Source of the DNA: an uncultured bacterium
GTDB lineage: Bacteria; Bacillota_I; Bacilli_A; RF39; UBA660
DNA length: 33,658 bases
Assembly: GCA_946643435.1 (NCBI GenBank)
Contig: CAMPCD010000010.1
Coordinates: 1-33,658 of the forward strand
Direction of reading: 5' to 3'
Shown piece by piece: positions 1 through 8,533 of this stretch. The position numbers were made by a program, and so were the translations under genes. Under the pieces are notes generated by a model. The model made no database searches. It had not been told where the DNA came from and saw only the letters and a list, made by a program, of their open reading frames with translations. Within the stretch, counting starts at the first letter, position 1, and each line of letters starts with the position of its first letter.

Positions 1-866
1 TCATCGTCATCTTCAACCATTAGTCTAGATAAATCTTCATTATTATCTTCTTCTACCATTGGAGGTTTGATATCATCATTAATAATATCACTAGTGATTA
101 TTTCTTGAGTTTGATGAATAGCATCTTCTATATCTTTAGATTCTTCTTCATCTTCCTTAGGTTCTTCTTCAACTTCTTCAGTTTCTTCTTCTGAAGGAGT
201 ATTTAAGATATTTTCAAGTTCTTCTTCAGATAATTCTTTATCATCTTTTGAAATACTATCTATTTCTTCAAATATCTTACCATCTATTATTTTATTAACA
301 TCTACATCATCTTCAGGTGATGTCATGTCTAATTCATCATCTTCTTTAGTTAATTCAGCTAACTTATCTGCATTGTCAGTAGCAAATATAGTTAACTCTA
401 CTACTTTAGAATCATAATAGTTTAAAGCTACTATAGTATTATTTAATTCATTTTCTAAATTATCTCTACTATCTTTTAAAGTTACTAATTCATCTTTTAA
501 ATTAGATGCTTCATCTTGTAACTTCATGATATTATCTTTTTCATTTTGTATTTGATTACTGTATTCAATAATCTTACCATTTATTTCTTTATTACCAGCT
601 TCAAGTAATTCAGTAAAACCTGCTGAATCAAACTTATCATGTAAGTCTTTTAAATCTGCTTCAAGCTTTTTAATTTTATCTTCAAGGTCAGATATAGTAT
701 TATTAGACTTTTCAACTTTATCTTTATAATCAGATGCTATAGCTACTTTATCATCGATATCTTCTTTAATGTTGCTTAGTTTCAATTCTAGTGTATTTCT
801 TTGAGCTTTTAACTCATCAATAACAGCAAAGAATTTACTATTAATAATGTTTACTAGTTCTTTCAT
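1..866 (-). CDS. Coiled-coil protein with acidic C-terminal region (3'-truncated by window edge)
   Basis: Open reading on the minus strand from ATG at 866..864 (MKELVNIINSKFFAVIDELKAQRNTLELKLSNIKEDI...) to the window edge without stop; AGAAGG SD about 10 nt upstream; heptad-like coiled-coil then Glu/Asp-rich tail. Absent from the ORF track because it runs off the edge. Confidence 0.8.
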   Translation of the reverse strand, partial: MKELVNIINSKFFAVIDELKAQRNTLELKLSNIKEDIDDKVAIASDYKDKVEKSNNTISDLEDKIKKLEADLKDLHDKFDSAGFTELLEAGNKEINGKIIEYSNQIQNEKDNIMKLQDEASNLKDELVTLKDSRDNLENELNNTIVALNYYDSKVVELTIFATDNADKLAELTKEDDELDMTSPEDDVDVNKIIDGKIFEEIDSISKDDKELSEEELENILNTPSEEETEEVEEEPKEDEEESKDIEDAIHQTQEIITSDIINDDIKPPMVEEDNNEDLSRLMVEDDD

Positions 867-966
867 AAATACCATACCTTCTTATTCTATTCAAATTATA
901 ACAAACATTATATTTTATGTAAATAATTTTTAATAAAATGATATTATTTAATTTATGTATAAACAA

Positions 967-995
967 TTGACTTTTACTCTAATAATTGGTATATT
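967..995 (+). promoter_or_regulatory. Sigma-A promoter of rpsD
   Basis: TTGACT (967-972), 17-nt spacer, TATATT (990-995). Confidence 0.75.
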
Positions 996-1002
996 ACTAA
1001 GT

Positions 1003-1154
1003 GCGTAGTTAGGCAGGAATATCATTAATATATTAATGTGTTTAATTGAAATAACTTTAGTAGCTAACTGCCTAAGTGAAAAAGATATTAAACACCCTAA
1101 TATTAAGATGATACCTTTCTATGTATATAAATATAATGAAAGGAGAAATAAAAT
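1003..1154 (+). promoter_or_regulatory. Structured rpsD 5' leader (candidate S4 autoregulatory RNA)
   Basis: Long-range pairing TTAGGCAG (1009-1016)/CTGCCTAA (1068-1075), palindrome CATTAATATATTAATG (1023-1038), and CCTTTC (1114-1119) complementary to the SD GAAAGG (1138-1143). Confidence 0.6.
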
Positions 1155-1757
1155 ATGGCAAGATATACTGGACCAGCTTTTAAGAAATCTAGAAGATATG
1201 GTTTTTCTACATTAGAAAATGGTAAAGACTTAGCTAAGAGACCTTATGCTCCAGGACAACATGGTGCAGCAAGAAGAAGAAAAGCTTCTGAATATAAGAT
1301 CCAATTAGATGAAAAACAAAAAGTTAAATTTACTTATGGAATGAATGAAAAACAATTTAAGAGATTATTTAAGAAAGCTCAAAATATGTCAGGTGTAACT
1401 GGTGAAAACTTCTTAAGATTACTTGAATCTAGATTAGATAATATCGTATTTAGAATGGGTATGAGTAATTCAAGAAGAGGTTCTAGACAATTAGTTAACC
1501 ATGGACATATCTTAGTTAATGGTAATAAAGTAGATATTCCTTCATATGAAGTTAAACCTGGTGATGTAATCAGTGTTAAAGAAAAATCTTTAGAACATCC
1601 AGCTATTAAAGAAGCTCTAGAAGCTAAGAAATCAACTCCAGCTTATGTTGAATTTGATGCTAAGAAATTAACTGGTACTTATGTAAGATATCCAGAAAGA
1701 AGCGAATTATCTGCTGATATTAAAGAATCACTTATCGTTGAATTCTATAATAGATAA
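1155..1757 (+). CDS. rpsD: 30S ribosomal protein S4
   Basis: [37 protein letters not shown]..., S4 domain; AAAGGAG SD. Confidence 0.98.
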   Translation: MARYTGPAFKKSRRYGFSTLENGKDLAKRPYAPGQHGAARRRKASEYKIQLDEKQKVKFTYGMNEKQFKRLFKKAQNMSGVTGENFLRLLESRLDNIVFRMGMSNSRRGSRQLVNHGHILVNGNKVDIPSYEVKPGDVISVKEKSLEHPAIKEALEAKKSTPAYVEFDAKKLTGTYVRYPERSELSADIKESLIVEFYNR

Positions 1758-1761
1758 TAAT

Positions 1762-1790
1762 AAAACTACACTTATGTGTAGTTTTTATTT
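1762..1790 (+). terminator. Rho-independent terminator of rpsD
   Basis: AAAACTACAC-TTAT-GTGTAGTTTT followed by T-rich tract. Confidence 0.9.
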
Positions 1791-1796
1791 TGTCTA

Positions 1797-1827
1797 AAAA
1801 TAAAAGAAGATAGATAACTATCTTCTT
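1797..1827 (-). terminator. Terminator of the 1818..2324 gene, overlapping its stop codon
   Basis: AAGAAGATAG (1804-1813)/CTATCTTCTT (1818-1827), loop ATAA; T-rich on minus strand. Confidence 0.8.
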
Positions 1828-2324
1828 GGTATACTTTCATATAAATCTGTATATACTTCATTTTTAAAATTATAGAAATCAGTAAAGTATGGCATTTGTA
1901 AGATATTAACTGGTTGAACTCTTGTAACAGTTGCTTTATCCACTGCTTCATGAAGTTTTTTCATGAAAGTATCTCTACTATCTGAACTATCTCTTAACAC
2001 ATCAAATACCTCTCTAAATGCAAACATCCATGTTGAATAAAAATCTTTAAAATTATTATTTGTAATACATACTTGTAAATATCTTTGCATCTTTGTTAAA
2101 AGATCAGTATCTCTTATACTATCTTCTAATACATCTTTAACTTGGGTATTATAATAGTCCATTACTGCAAGTAATAGTTTATTACCTGTTTGTAGAGATA
2201 ATGATGTTAATAAGACATTTGTTTGCATCATATCTCTAATAATAATAGATCTTTCTTTTTCTAAGTTTTGTATATCCTTACATATATTGCTTAAATAATC
2301 ATTGTTGCTTTTTACAATTTCCAT
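1818..2324 (-). CDS. Hypothetical protein, helical
   Basis: 168-aa ORF, SD GGAGAAGG upstream; no family recognised. Confidence 0.75.
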   Translation of the reverse strand: MEIVKSNNDYLSNICKDIQNLEKERSIIIRDMMQTNVLLTSLSLQTGNKLLLAVMDYYNTQVKDVLEDSIRDTDLLTKMQRYLQVCITNNNFKDFYSTWMFAFREVFDVLRDSSDSRDTFMKKLHEAVDKATVTRVQPVNILQMPYFTDFYNFKNEVYTDLYESIPRR

Positions 2325-2351
2325 AATGCCTTCTCCTGATTAATTATAATA

Positions 2352-3545
2352 TTACTTAATAATTAGTTTTACAACCTTTTTCTTTCCTTTATGAAGTACA
2401 AATTCATCTTTAGTTACTTCAAACTTAGGATCAGTTATCTTATCATCATCTATAGATACTCCACCTTGTTCTACTAATCTTCTACCTTCACTCTTAGATG
2501 GTATTAAATCAGCTGCCATCATGATATCAAGAATATTTCTTGATTCAGGACTAATTGGTGTAGCTTCTAAATCTTCAGTAGATCCACCAAATAATGCTTC
2601 AGACTTAGCTTTAGCTTTATTAGCTTCTTCTTCCCCATGTAAATCTTTAATGAATTCATATGCTAGAGTCTTTTGAGCGAATCTATCTTCTGGTCTTTCC
2701 ATATGTTTTCTCATAATTTCATCAATTTCATCTTTATCTAAGAAAGTAAATACTTTTAAGTATTCTTCTACTTTAGTATCACTTGAATTAATTAAATATT
2801 GGTAGATATCATATGCAGGAGTTTTATTAATATCTAACCATAATGCATTACCTTCACTCTTGCCAAATTTATTACCATTTGCATCAAGTATTAAAGGCAT
2901 AGTAAATGCATATGCTTCTTTACCTAACATTTTACCTATTAATTCAACACCTGTAGTAATGTTTCCCCATTGATCAGATCCTGCTGCTTGCATAATACAT
3001 CCTTTTTCTTTAAATAAATGAACAAAGTCATATCCTTGTAATAATGTATATGAGAATTCAGCATAAGTTATACCTGTTTCTAGTCTTCTAGATATTATAT
3101 CTTTATTAAGCATATAATTAACATTTATATATTTACCTACATCTCTTAAAAAATCAATAAATGTGAAATCTTTAATCCAATCATAGTTATTTACTACTTC
3201 AACATTATTATCAAATAATGATAATACTTGCTTCTTAATACCTTCAATGTTGTTTTCAACAACTTTCTTATCAATTATTTCTCTTTCTGCAGTAGGTCTT
3301 GGATCTCCTATTAAACCAGTTGCTCCACCTATTAATAAAATAGGATGATGTCCATATTTCATTAATCTTTTAGCAGTTAATAATGATGAATAATGTCCAA
3401 TATGTAATGAATCTGCTGTAGGATCAGTTCCCCAGTAGAATGTCATATTACCTTCATTTAATTTCTTTTCAAAATCTGCATTATTAGTCATATCTTTGAT
3501 AAGACCTCTGTACATTAAATCTTCATAGCATGTCATCTTTGCCAT
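2352..3545 (-). CDS. tyrS: Tyrosyl-tRNA synthetase
   Basis: HIGH-type motif (LHIGHYSSL), KMSKS-like 'KFGKSEGN', C-terminal S4 domain; T-box upstream. Confidence 0.97.
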   Translation of the reverse strand: MAKMTCYEDLMYRGLIKDMTNNADFEKKLNEGNMTFYWGTDPTADSLHIGHYSSLLTAKRLMKYGHHPILLIGGATGLIGDPRPTAEREIIDKKVVENNIEGIKKQVLSLFDNNVEVVNNYDWIKDFTFIDFLRDVGKYINVNYMLNKDIISRRLETGITYAEFSYTLLQGYDFVHLFKEKGCIMQAAGSDQWGNITTGVELIGKMLGKEAYAFTMPLILDANGNKFGKSEGNALWLDINKTPAYDIYQYLINSSDTKVEEYLKVFTFLDKDEIDEIMRKHMERPEDRFAQKTLAYEFIKDLHGEEEANKAKAKSEALFGGSTEDLEATPISPESRNILDIMMAADLIPSKSEGRRLVEQGGVSIDDDKITDPKFEVTKDEFVLHKGKKKVVKLIIK

Positions 3546-3569
3546 ATTTATTCCTTCTTTCTAAAATAT

Positions 3570-3702
3570 AAAAAGACCATGTCATAGGAACGAAGTTACT
3601 CGTGGTACCATCCTAATTCATGATCTCATAATCACCTTTATCTCTTAACGCGAGTTATACGATTTGGCTCCCTGGGTCGTAAATCCATATCAACACCAAT
3701 TA
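3570..3702 (-). promoter_or_regulatory. T-box leader of tyrS
   Basis: Minus strand TAGGATGGTACCACGAGTAACTTCGTTCCTA: T-box UGGU fits the ACCA end of tRNA-Tyr; antiterminator AGGA/TCCT with ACGA/TCGT; CATGGTC-TTTTT terminator end. Confidence 0.88.
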
Positions 3703-3707
3703 GTTAA

Positions 3708-3735
3708 ATTATAACATCTTAATCCTTAATGTCAA
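3708..3735 (-). promoter_or_regulatory. Promoter of tyrS leader
   Basis: Minus strand TTGACA (3735-3730), 16-nt spacer, TATAAT (3713-3708) with TG extension. Confidence 0.85.
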
Positions 3736-4967
3736 GGATTATTGTGTGCTACACCTGCTCTAATGATTAGATCAGACATATCTACACTATCTACACTCTC
3801 CATTGTCGAATACTTATCATGGTATTCTGCATTATTAATTATATCATCTGCTATATCTAAAGCAGTATAATTATATGAATAATCTTTAGATACTATTTCC
3901 ATATAGAAGACAGTATCTTCATTACCTGCTCTTAAAGCATATAACCTATTTCTAGTTCCTACTGTTGCTTCAATAACAATATATTTATTATCACCAATTG
4001 CAGTTTCTTTTATTGAATGAACATTAGCTTTATCATTATTTAATGTAGCAGTTATACTTTCTTTAGCATTAGCTAGATATTCATAAGAACCAGTTACAGC
4101 CTTAATGAATATTCTATATTCATCAGCTTTATCATAAACTAATATACCAGTATCAGTTTTATCAAAATCAAAGTCAGTTGGTATTTTATATAAATATTTA
4201 CCATTATAAGTGATATTATTACTACCATCTGCTACATGTGGTACTTTTTCTTGTGTAGTCTTTCTTGTAGTTCCTGGTGTATATACTTGTTTACCAAACA
4301 TAGTTGATCCTAATAATACACCAATTACTAAAGCAATTACTACTAGTATTATTACTAAGTTTCTAGGTAATACTTTTTTCTTAAATATTTTTAAAGAAAA
4401 CTTTTCTTTCTTTTCAGGCACTACACTTGTATCTGATATTTGATGATTCTCATCTCCTACAGTTTCAGTTGGTGTAGATACTTCATTTATTTCCATTCCT
4501 TGAGTATCTTTAGTTGCTTCTTGCACTTCAGGTAAAGCAAAATTAACACCAGCTTCTTTAGGAGCTTCTTCAGTTTCTTCTACTTCTTCTTTAGCTTCAG
4601 GATCATATGTAGATACATCTCCAGATGACGAGATATCCTTAACCCCTGATGATAAGTTTTCTTGATTAACTTCTAATGTTGGTGCTGCCATATCAGCAGT
4701 TGCTTTAACTTCTTCTACTGGACCTTCATCTAAATCAACAAAATTATCAATTATTTCAGGTTGATCAGCTGTATTTTGTTCTGTTATAGGTGTATTTTGT
4801 TGTTGAATTTGTTCTACTGGTGCTACATTTGGAGTATTAGCCATAGCAGATACTGAAGTAGTAGAAGCTGCTGGTGGAGTTTGCTCAAAAGCCATATTCA
4901 ATGCACCACATGAAGGACATATGTTATTACCTGGTAACAATTCAGTTCCACATAAAGAACACTTCAT
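3732..4967 (-). CDS. Zinc-ribbon, single-TM surface/regulatory protein
   Basis: N-terminal CxxC...CxxC (MKCSLCGTELLPGNNICPSCGA), long acidic low-complexity region, one TM helix (LVIILVVIALVIGVLLGS), C-terminal extracytoplasmic domain. Confidence 0.85.
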   Translation of the reverse strand: MKCSLCGTELLPGNNICPSCGALNMAFEQTPPAASTTSVSAMANTPNVAPVEQIQQQNTPITEQNTADQPEIIDNFVDLDEGPVEEVKATADMAAPTLEVNQENLSSGVKDISSSGDVSTYDPEAKEEVEETEEAPKEAGVNFALPEVQEATKDTQGMEINEVSTPTETVGDENHQISDTSVVPEKKEKFSLKIFKKKVLPRNLVIILVVIALVIGVLLGSTMFGKQVYTPGTTRKTTQEKVPHVADGSNNITYNGKYLYKIPTDFDFDKTDTGILVYDKADEYRIFIKAVTGSYEYLANAKESITATLNNDKANVHSIKETAIGDNKYIVIEATVGTRNRLYALRAGNEDTVFYMEIVSKDYSYNYTALDIADDIINNAEYHDKYSTMESVDSVDMSDLIIRAGVAHNNP

Positions 4968-5073
4968 ATTAATACACCCTTTCTATCATATATAATTATA
5001 TATTAATTGCTATATTTATTCAATATTGCATTAGTAATTAATATTATTTATAATAATCAACTAGGTGATGTAT

Positions 5074-5778
5074 ATGTCTAAAAAAACAGTTGTATTCGAT
5101 TTAGATGGTACTCTAACAGACTATGATTATACCAATAGATATGCTATAGAACGTGTCTATGAAGAATTACATAGAGAGTTAACTGATGAAGAATATGATA
5201 GATATCAAAGATTTGAACGAGATTATTATAATAGTTTTGAAAATTCTAAACAAAACATGGATACCCATGGTATGTCAAGAATAGACTATGTAAGAAGTAA
5301 GCTATATCAAGAATTATTCTATGATGAATATATTCCATTAGCATTTGCATATGAATTAATGAATATCTATATAGATAACTTAGGAATTAAAAATAAAGTA
5401 TATGAAGGTGTCCCTGAAGCTTTAGATTATTTAGCATCTAAATATGACTTATATATTGCTTCAAATGGTCCAGAAAAAGCTCAAGAAAGAAAACTAAGTA
5501 AAACAAACTTACTTAAATACTTTAAAGGTATATTATCATCAGAAGTAGCTGGTTATTCTAAACCACATCAAGAATACTTTGATTATTTATTTAAATCATT
5601 TGGTATTATTCCTACTGAATCAGTATTCATTGGTGATTCTCTAACATCTGATATTATAGGGGCAAATAAGAATGGAATGTACAGTATTTGGTATAATAGA
5701 ACATATTTACCTAATACTACAACTATAATACCTAATAAAGAGATACATCATATGGATGAAATTAAAAGAATCTTATAA
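5074..5778 (+). CDS. HAD-superfamily hydrolase (YjjG-type)
   Basis: DLDGTLTD motif I, ASNGP motif II, SKPHQEYFDY and FIGDSLTSDI motifs. ORF track begins at GTG 5065; ATG 5074 has better SD spacing. Confidence 0.9.
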   Translation: MSKKTVVFDLDGTLTDYDYTNRYAIERVYEELHRELTDEEYDRYQRFERDYYNSFENSKQNMDTHGMSRIDYVRSKLYQELFYDEYIPLAFAYELMNIYIDNLGIKNKVYEGVPEALDYLASKYDLYIASNGPEKAQERKLSKTNLLKYFKGILSSEVAGYSKPHQEYFDYLFKSFGIIPTESVFIGDSLTSDIIGANKNGMYSIWYNRTYLPNTTTIIPNKEIHHMDEIKRIL

Positions 5779-5821
5779 TATTGTATTTTTAATACTTTTA
5801 TAGTAATATTTATTCTAGGAG

Positions 5822-6157
5822 ATGGAAAAAATGGAAATTCAAACATTAATACAATATGGCATTATTGCATTAGTATTAATAATAATATCAATGATAATTT
5901 TAAAATTATCTAAGAAAGACTTTGGTCTAGAAATCAATAAACTAGTTAAGTATCTAGGAGGTAAAGATAACATACTTGATGCTGAAGCTAATATGTCAAG
6001 ATTTAAAGTAACACTTAAAGATGTAACTAAAGTCGATAAAGAAGGAATACAAAAGCTTGGAGCTAAAGGTATTGTAGAAGTAGACAATCAAATAAAAATA
6101 ATATTTGGTAATGATTCTAGAGCATTAAAAAGATATGCTGAAGAAATAAAAAAATAG
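5822..6157 (+). CDS. Single-TM protein with PTS EIIB (glucose-family)-like domain lacking the active-site Cys
   Basis: LGGKDNILDAEANMSRFKVTLKDVTKVDKEGIQKLGAKGIVEVDNQIKIIFG resembles EIIB-Glc LGGKENI..DACITRLRV...; Cys replaced by Asn. Confidence 0.8.
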   Translation: MEKMEIQTLIQYGIIALVLIIISMIILKLSKKDFGLEINKLVKYLGGKDNILDAEANMSRFKVTLKDVTKVDKEGIQKLGAKGIVEVDNQIKIIFGNDSRALKRYAEEIKK

Positions 6158-6180
6158 TAGTTCTCACTACTATTTTTATT
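6151..6180. terminator. Bidirectional terminator between convergent genes
   Basis: AAAATAGTAG-TTCTCA-CTACTATTTTTATTTT; T-tracts on both strands; overlaps TAG stop at 6155-6157. Confidence 0.85.
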
Positions 6181-6185
6181 TTGTA

Positions 6186-7346
6186 TTAATGTTTAAATCC
6201 TTTTTTAGATTCTTGAACACTAGATTCTAGTTCTTTATAACTTTCCTCTTTTTCTTTTTTAGTCTTTCTAAAATCTTCAACTCTCATAACATATAGGTAA
6301 CCTATTCTATCAGTAAGTATATAGAATACCGCTTCTTGATTAGGTCTTTCTTCATGATATAAGATTGGTTTATTTAAAGCATCTCTAATATCTAGTAAAT
6401 CTTCAAACTTTTTAATTACTTCAATTCTTAATGAACGAGTAACCATCATATCTTCTACTCTTTCAGTTATTATTGTTTCAGATATGTATCTATTATAATC
6501 TTTTAATATCTTATCTAGTTTTCTAGCATATTTAACTTCTGGAGTTCTATTTGCTACTACCCAGTAAATAACATATCCAATACCAAATAAATCAACTACT
6601 GATATTAATACTACTAGGACAAGCAAGAATTTATTCTTTAATATTGTTTCACTACTTTGTAGTGTTTGATCAACTGAGTTAGATAAGTTGTAATCCATTT
6701 CAATATCAACAGTCTTCTCAGTTAATGGAATATTTAAACTAATTACTTCTTTATCACTTAATTGTCTATCAAAGTCTGAATGTTTACCTTGAACATCAAC
6801 TATTAATGATACAGTTAATTTAGAATTAGCTGTTAATTTGTATTTATCAATAAATTCAGTAGCAATTGAATTAAACTTAGTATAATCAATATCTACATCT
6901 TCATGAATTCTAAATAAGTCTCCATCAGCATTTGCTGATTTTCTCTTAACTAAATAATCTTCTTTAGTATAGATGTTATTACCTTGAGTGTCATTTACTT
7001 CTACTTTAGCTATTACATAATAAGAATATTTTAAATCTAAGTTATCATCTACTTTGAAAGTATAATCAAAGTCAGTATCAATATTCTTGATTAATGAAGC
7101 AATGTATTTCTTATTCTTACCTAAGTATTTTTCAGAATAGAAACTATTTTCTTTTAAATATACTTTATAATCAATATTTGATTTTTCAGAGTAATGTACT
7201 TTATATGTTTTCTTAAAAGTAAAAGCAAAAGAAGCTATAAGTATTAGTAATAATAGTACAATTATTCCGATACCAACAGATAATGGTATATACTTCTCTT
7301 TAGGTTTACCCTTAAGTAAAGGAAGCTCAACATTACGCTCTCTCAT
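6186..7346 (-). CDS. DUF5305-like two-TM membrane protein
   Basis: N-terminal TM, about 200-aa ectodomain, second TM, cytoplasmic domain; next to S26B signal peptidase. Start reassigned to ATG 7346 (MRERNVEL...) with SD AAAGGGTG. Confidence 0.65.
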   Translation of the reverse strand: MRERNVELPLLKGKPKEKYIPLSVGIGIIVLLLLILIASFAFTFKKTYKVHYSEKSNIDYKVYLKENSFYSEKYLGKNKKYIASLIKNIDTDFDYTFKVDDNLDLKYSYYVIAKVEVNDTQGNNIYTKEDYLVKRKSANADGDLFRIHEDVDIDYTKFNSIATEFIDKYKLTANSKLTVSLIVDVQGKHSDFDRQLSDKEVISLNIPLTEKTVDIEMDYNLSNSVDQTLQSSETILKNKFLLVLVVLISVVDLFGIGYVIYWVVANRTPEVKYARKLDKILKDYNRYISETIITERVEDMMVTRSLRIEVIKKFEDLLDIRDALNKPILYHEERPNQEAVFYILTDRIGYLYVMRVEDFRKTKKEKEESYKELESSVQESKKGFKH

Positions 7347-7359
7347 ACAAACACCCTTT

Positions 7360-8493
7360 CTAGTAATTCTCGTTAATCCATACACTTGGCCATGCGATAT
7401 ATCTTATTCGTTTTTCCACACGACCGACTATCATATTACTTTCTACAATCCAGTTATCAACTGAACTGTTAGCATCTCCTTTAGTCATGTATACATATTC
7501 TTCACCTAGGAAGAACTTCTTATTGATTCTATGAACTATTAATGTATTATCTATTTTAAATACAATAATATCTCCTTCGTGTAATAATTCACCTTTATAC
7601 TTTTGATAAATTATTGCATCACCTTTTTCAATGGTTCCTGACATGGAACCAGATCCAACGGCTATCATAGAATATTTAAATTCTCTTGATACCAATCCAG
7701 CTAATATTGTAAAAATGATAAGTAATATAGCAGTTTCTACTCTATCCCACCATCTTTTACGTACATCTTTAGCTTTTGGTATATCTCTTTCTTTTCTTGT
7801 ACCATCTACAAACTTATATAGTATAAATGGTAATATCATGAACATACATGCTTGAATAAGCATATTTGCCTTTGGTACTATTGGTAAAAAGTACACATAT
7901 AAATCAATTATTAGTCTATATATATAACATGGTATATAACCATATTTATTAGTTAACCACATTAAGAATACATTTTTTGTTAAACTTGCACAAAAAGTTA
8001 ACGCAAAGAATTCATATACATTATTAAAACTACTTACATTCAAAACCTTTTTGCTTAAGCTCAAGTCTAATAACACAAAAATAATAAATAGACTTATATA
8101 TATAATTTTTGTTGTTAATTTACTACCTTTAGGTCCAGAACAAGTTATATATCTAACAAATTCAGTTAAAAATACAATAGCAAATACACTAATCCATACA
8201 TTAGGTTTTAAGTATTTATATAGCATATATGAATAGTTTCTCGAAAACTCAGAGAAAGTACCCATAAAATAGAATATAGATATTGTTAAGAATGAACCCA
8301 AAAAGACAATCAATATTGCATTTTCTAGATTTCTTTTATTAGGTCTTCTATATCCATATAATAAATAAGCTAATACTAAATAAATTGCTAATGCTATTAA
8401 AACTATTCTATTATCATATAACTTATTAAAGATATTAATAGATAAGGTGATAATTAGAATAATATTCAATAATATTTTAGAAATATTCTTCAT
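7360..8493 (-). CDS. Signal peptidase I, ER/archaeal type (S26B, SipW-like) with polytopic N-terminal extension
   Basis: GSGSMSGTIEKGDAIIYQKY (catalytic Ser), GDIIVFK, LIVHRI (His in place of Lys), TKGDANSSVDN box. Confidence 0.88.
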   Translation of the reverse strand: MKNISKILLNIILIITLSINIFNKLYDNRIVLIALAIYLVLAYLLYGYRRPNKRNLENAILIVFLGSFLTISIFYFMGTFSEFSRNYSYMLYKYLKPNVWISVFAIVFLTEFVRYITCSGPKGSKLTTKIIYISLFIIFVLLDLSLSKKVLNVSSFNNVYEFFALTFCASLTKNVFLMWLTNKYGYIPCYIYRLIIDLYVYFLPIVPKANMLIQACMFMILPFILYKFVDGTRKERDIPKAKDVRKRWWDRVETAILLIIFTILAGLVSREFKYSMIAVGSGSMSGTIEKGDAIIYQKYKGELLHEGDIIVFKIDNTLIVHRINKKFFLGEEYVYMTKGDANSSVDNWIVESNMIVGRVEKRIRYIAWPSVWINENY

Positions 8494-8533
8494 ATATTAT
8501 CACCTTTCTATATGAATATTTAAATTTTATATA

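Noticed and set aside
4210-4443. Plus-strand ORF, 77 aa
   Set aside because: Lies antisense within the zinc-ribbon gene; no SD or recognisable product.
5839-6087. Minus-strand ORF, 82 aa
   Set aside because: Antisense shadow of the EIIB-like gene.
7631-8236. Plus-strand ORFs 7631..7855 and 8051..8236
   Set aside because: Antisense inside the SipW-like gene; no SD or domain.
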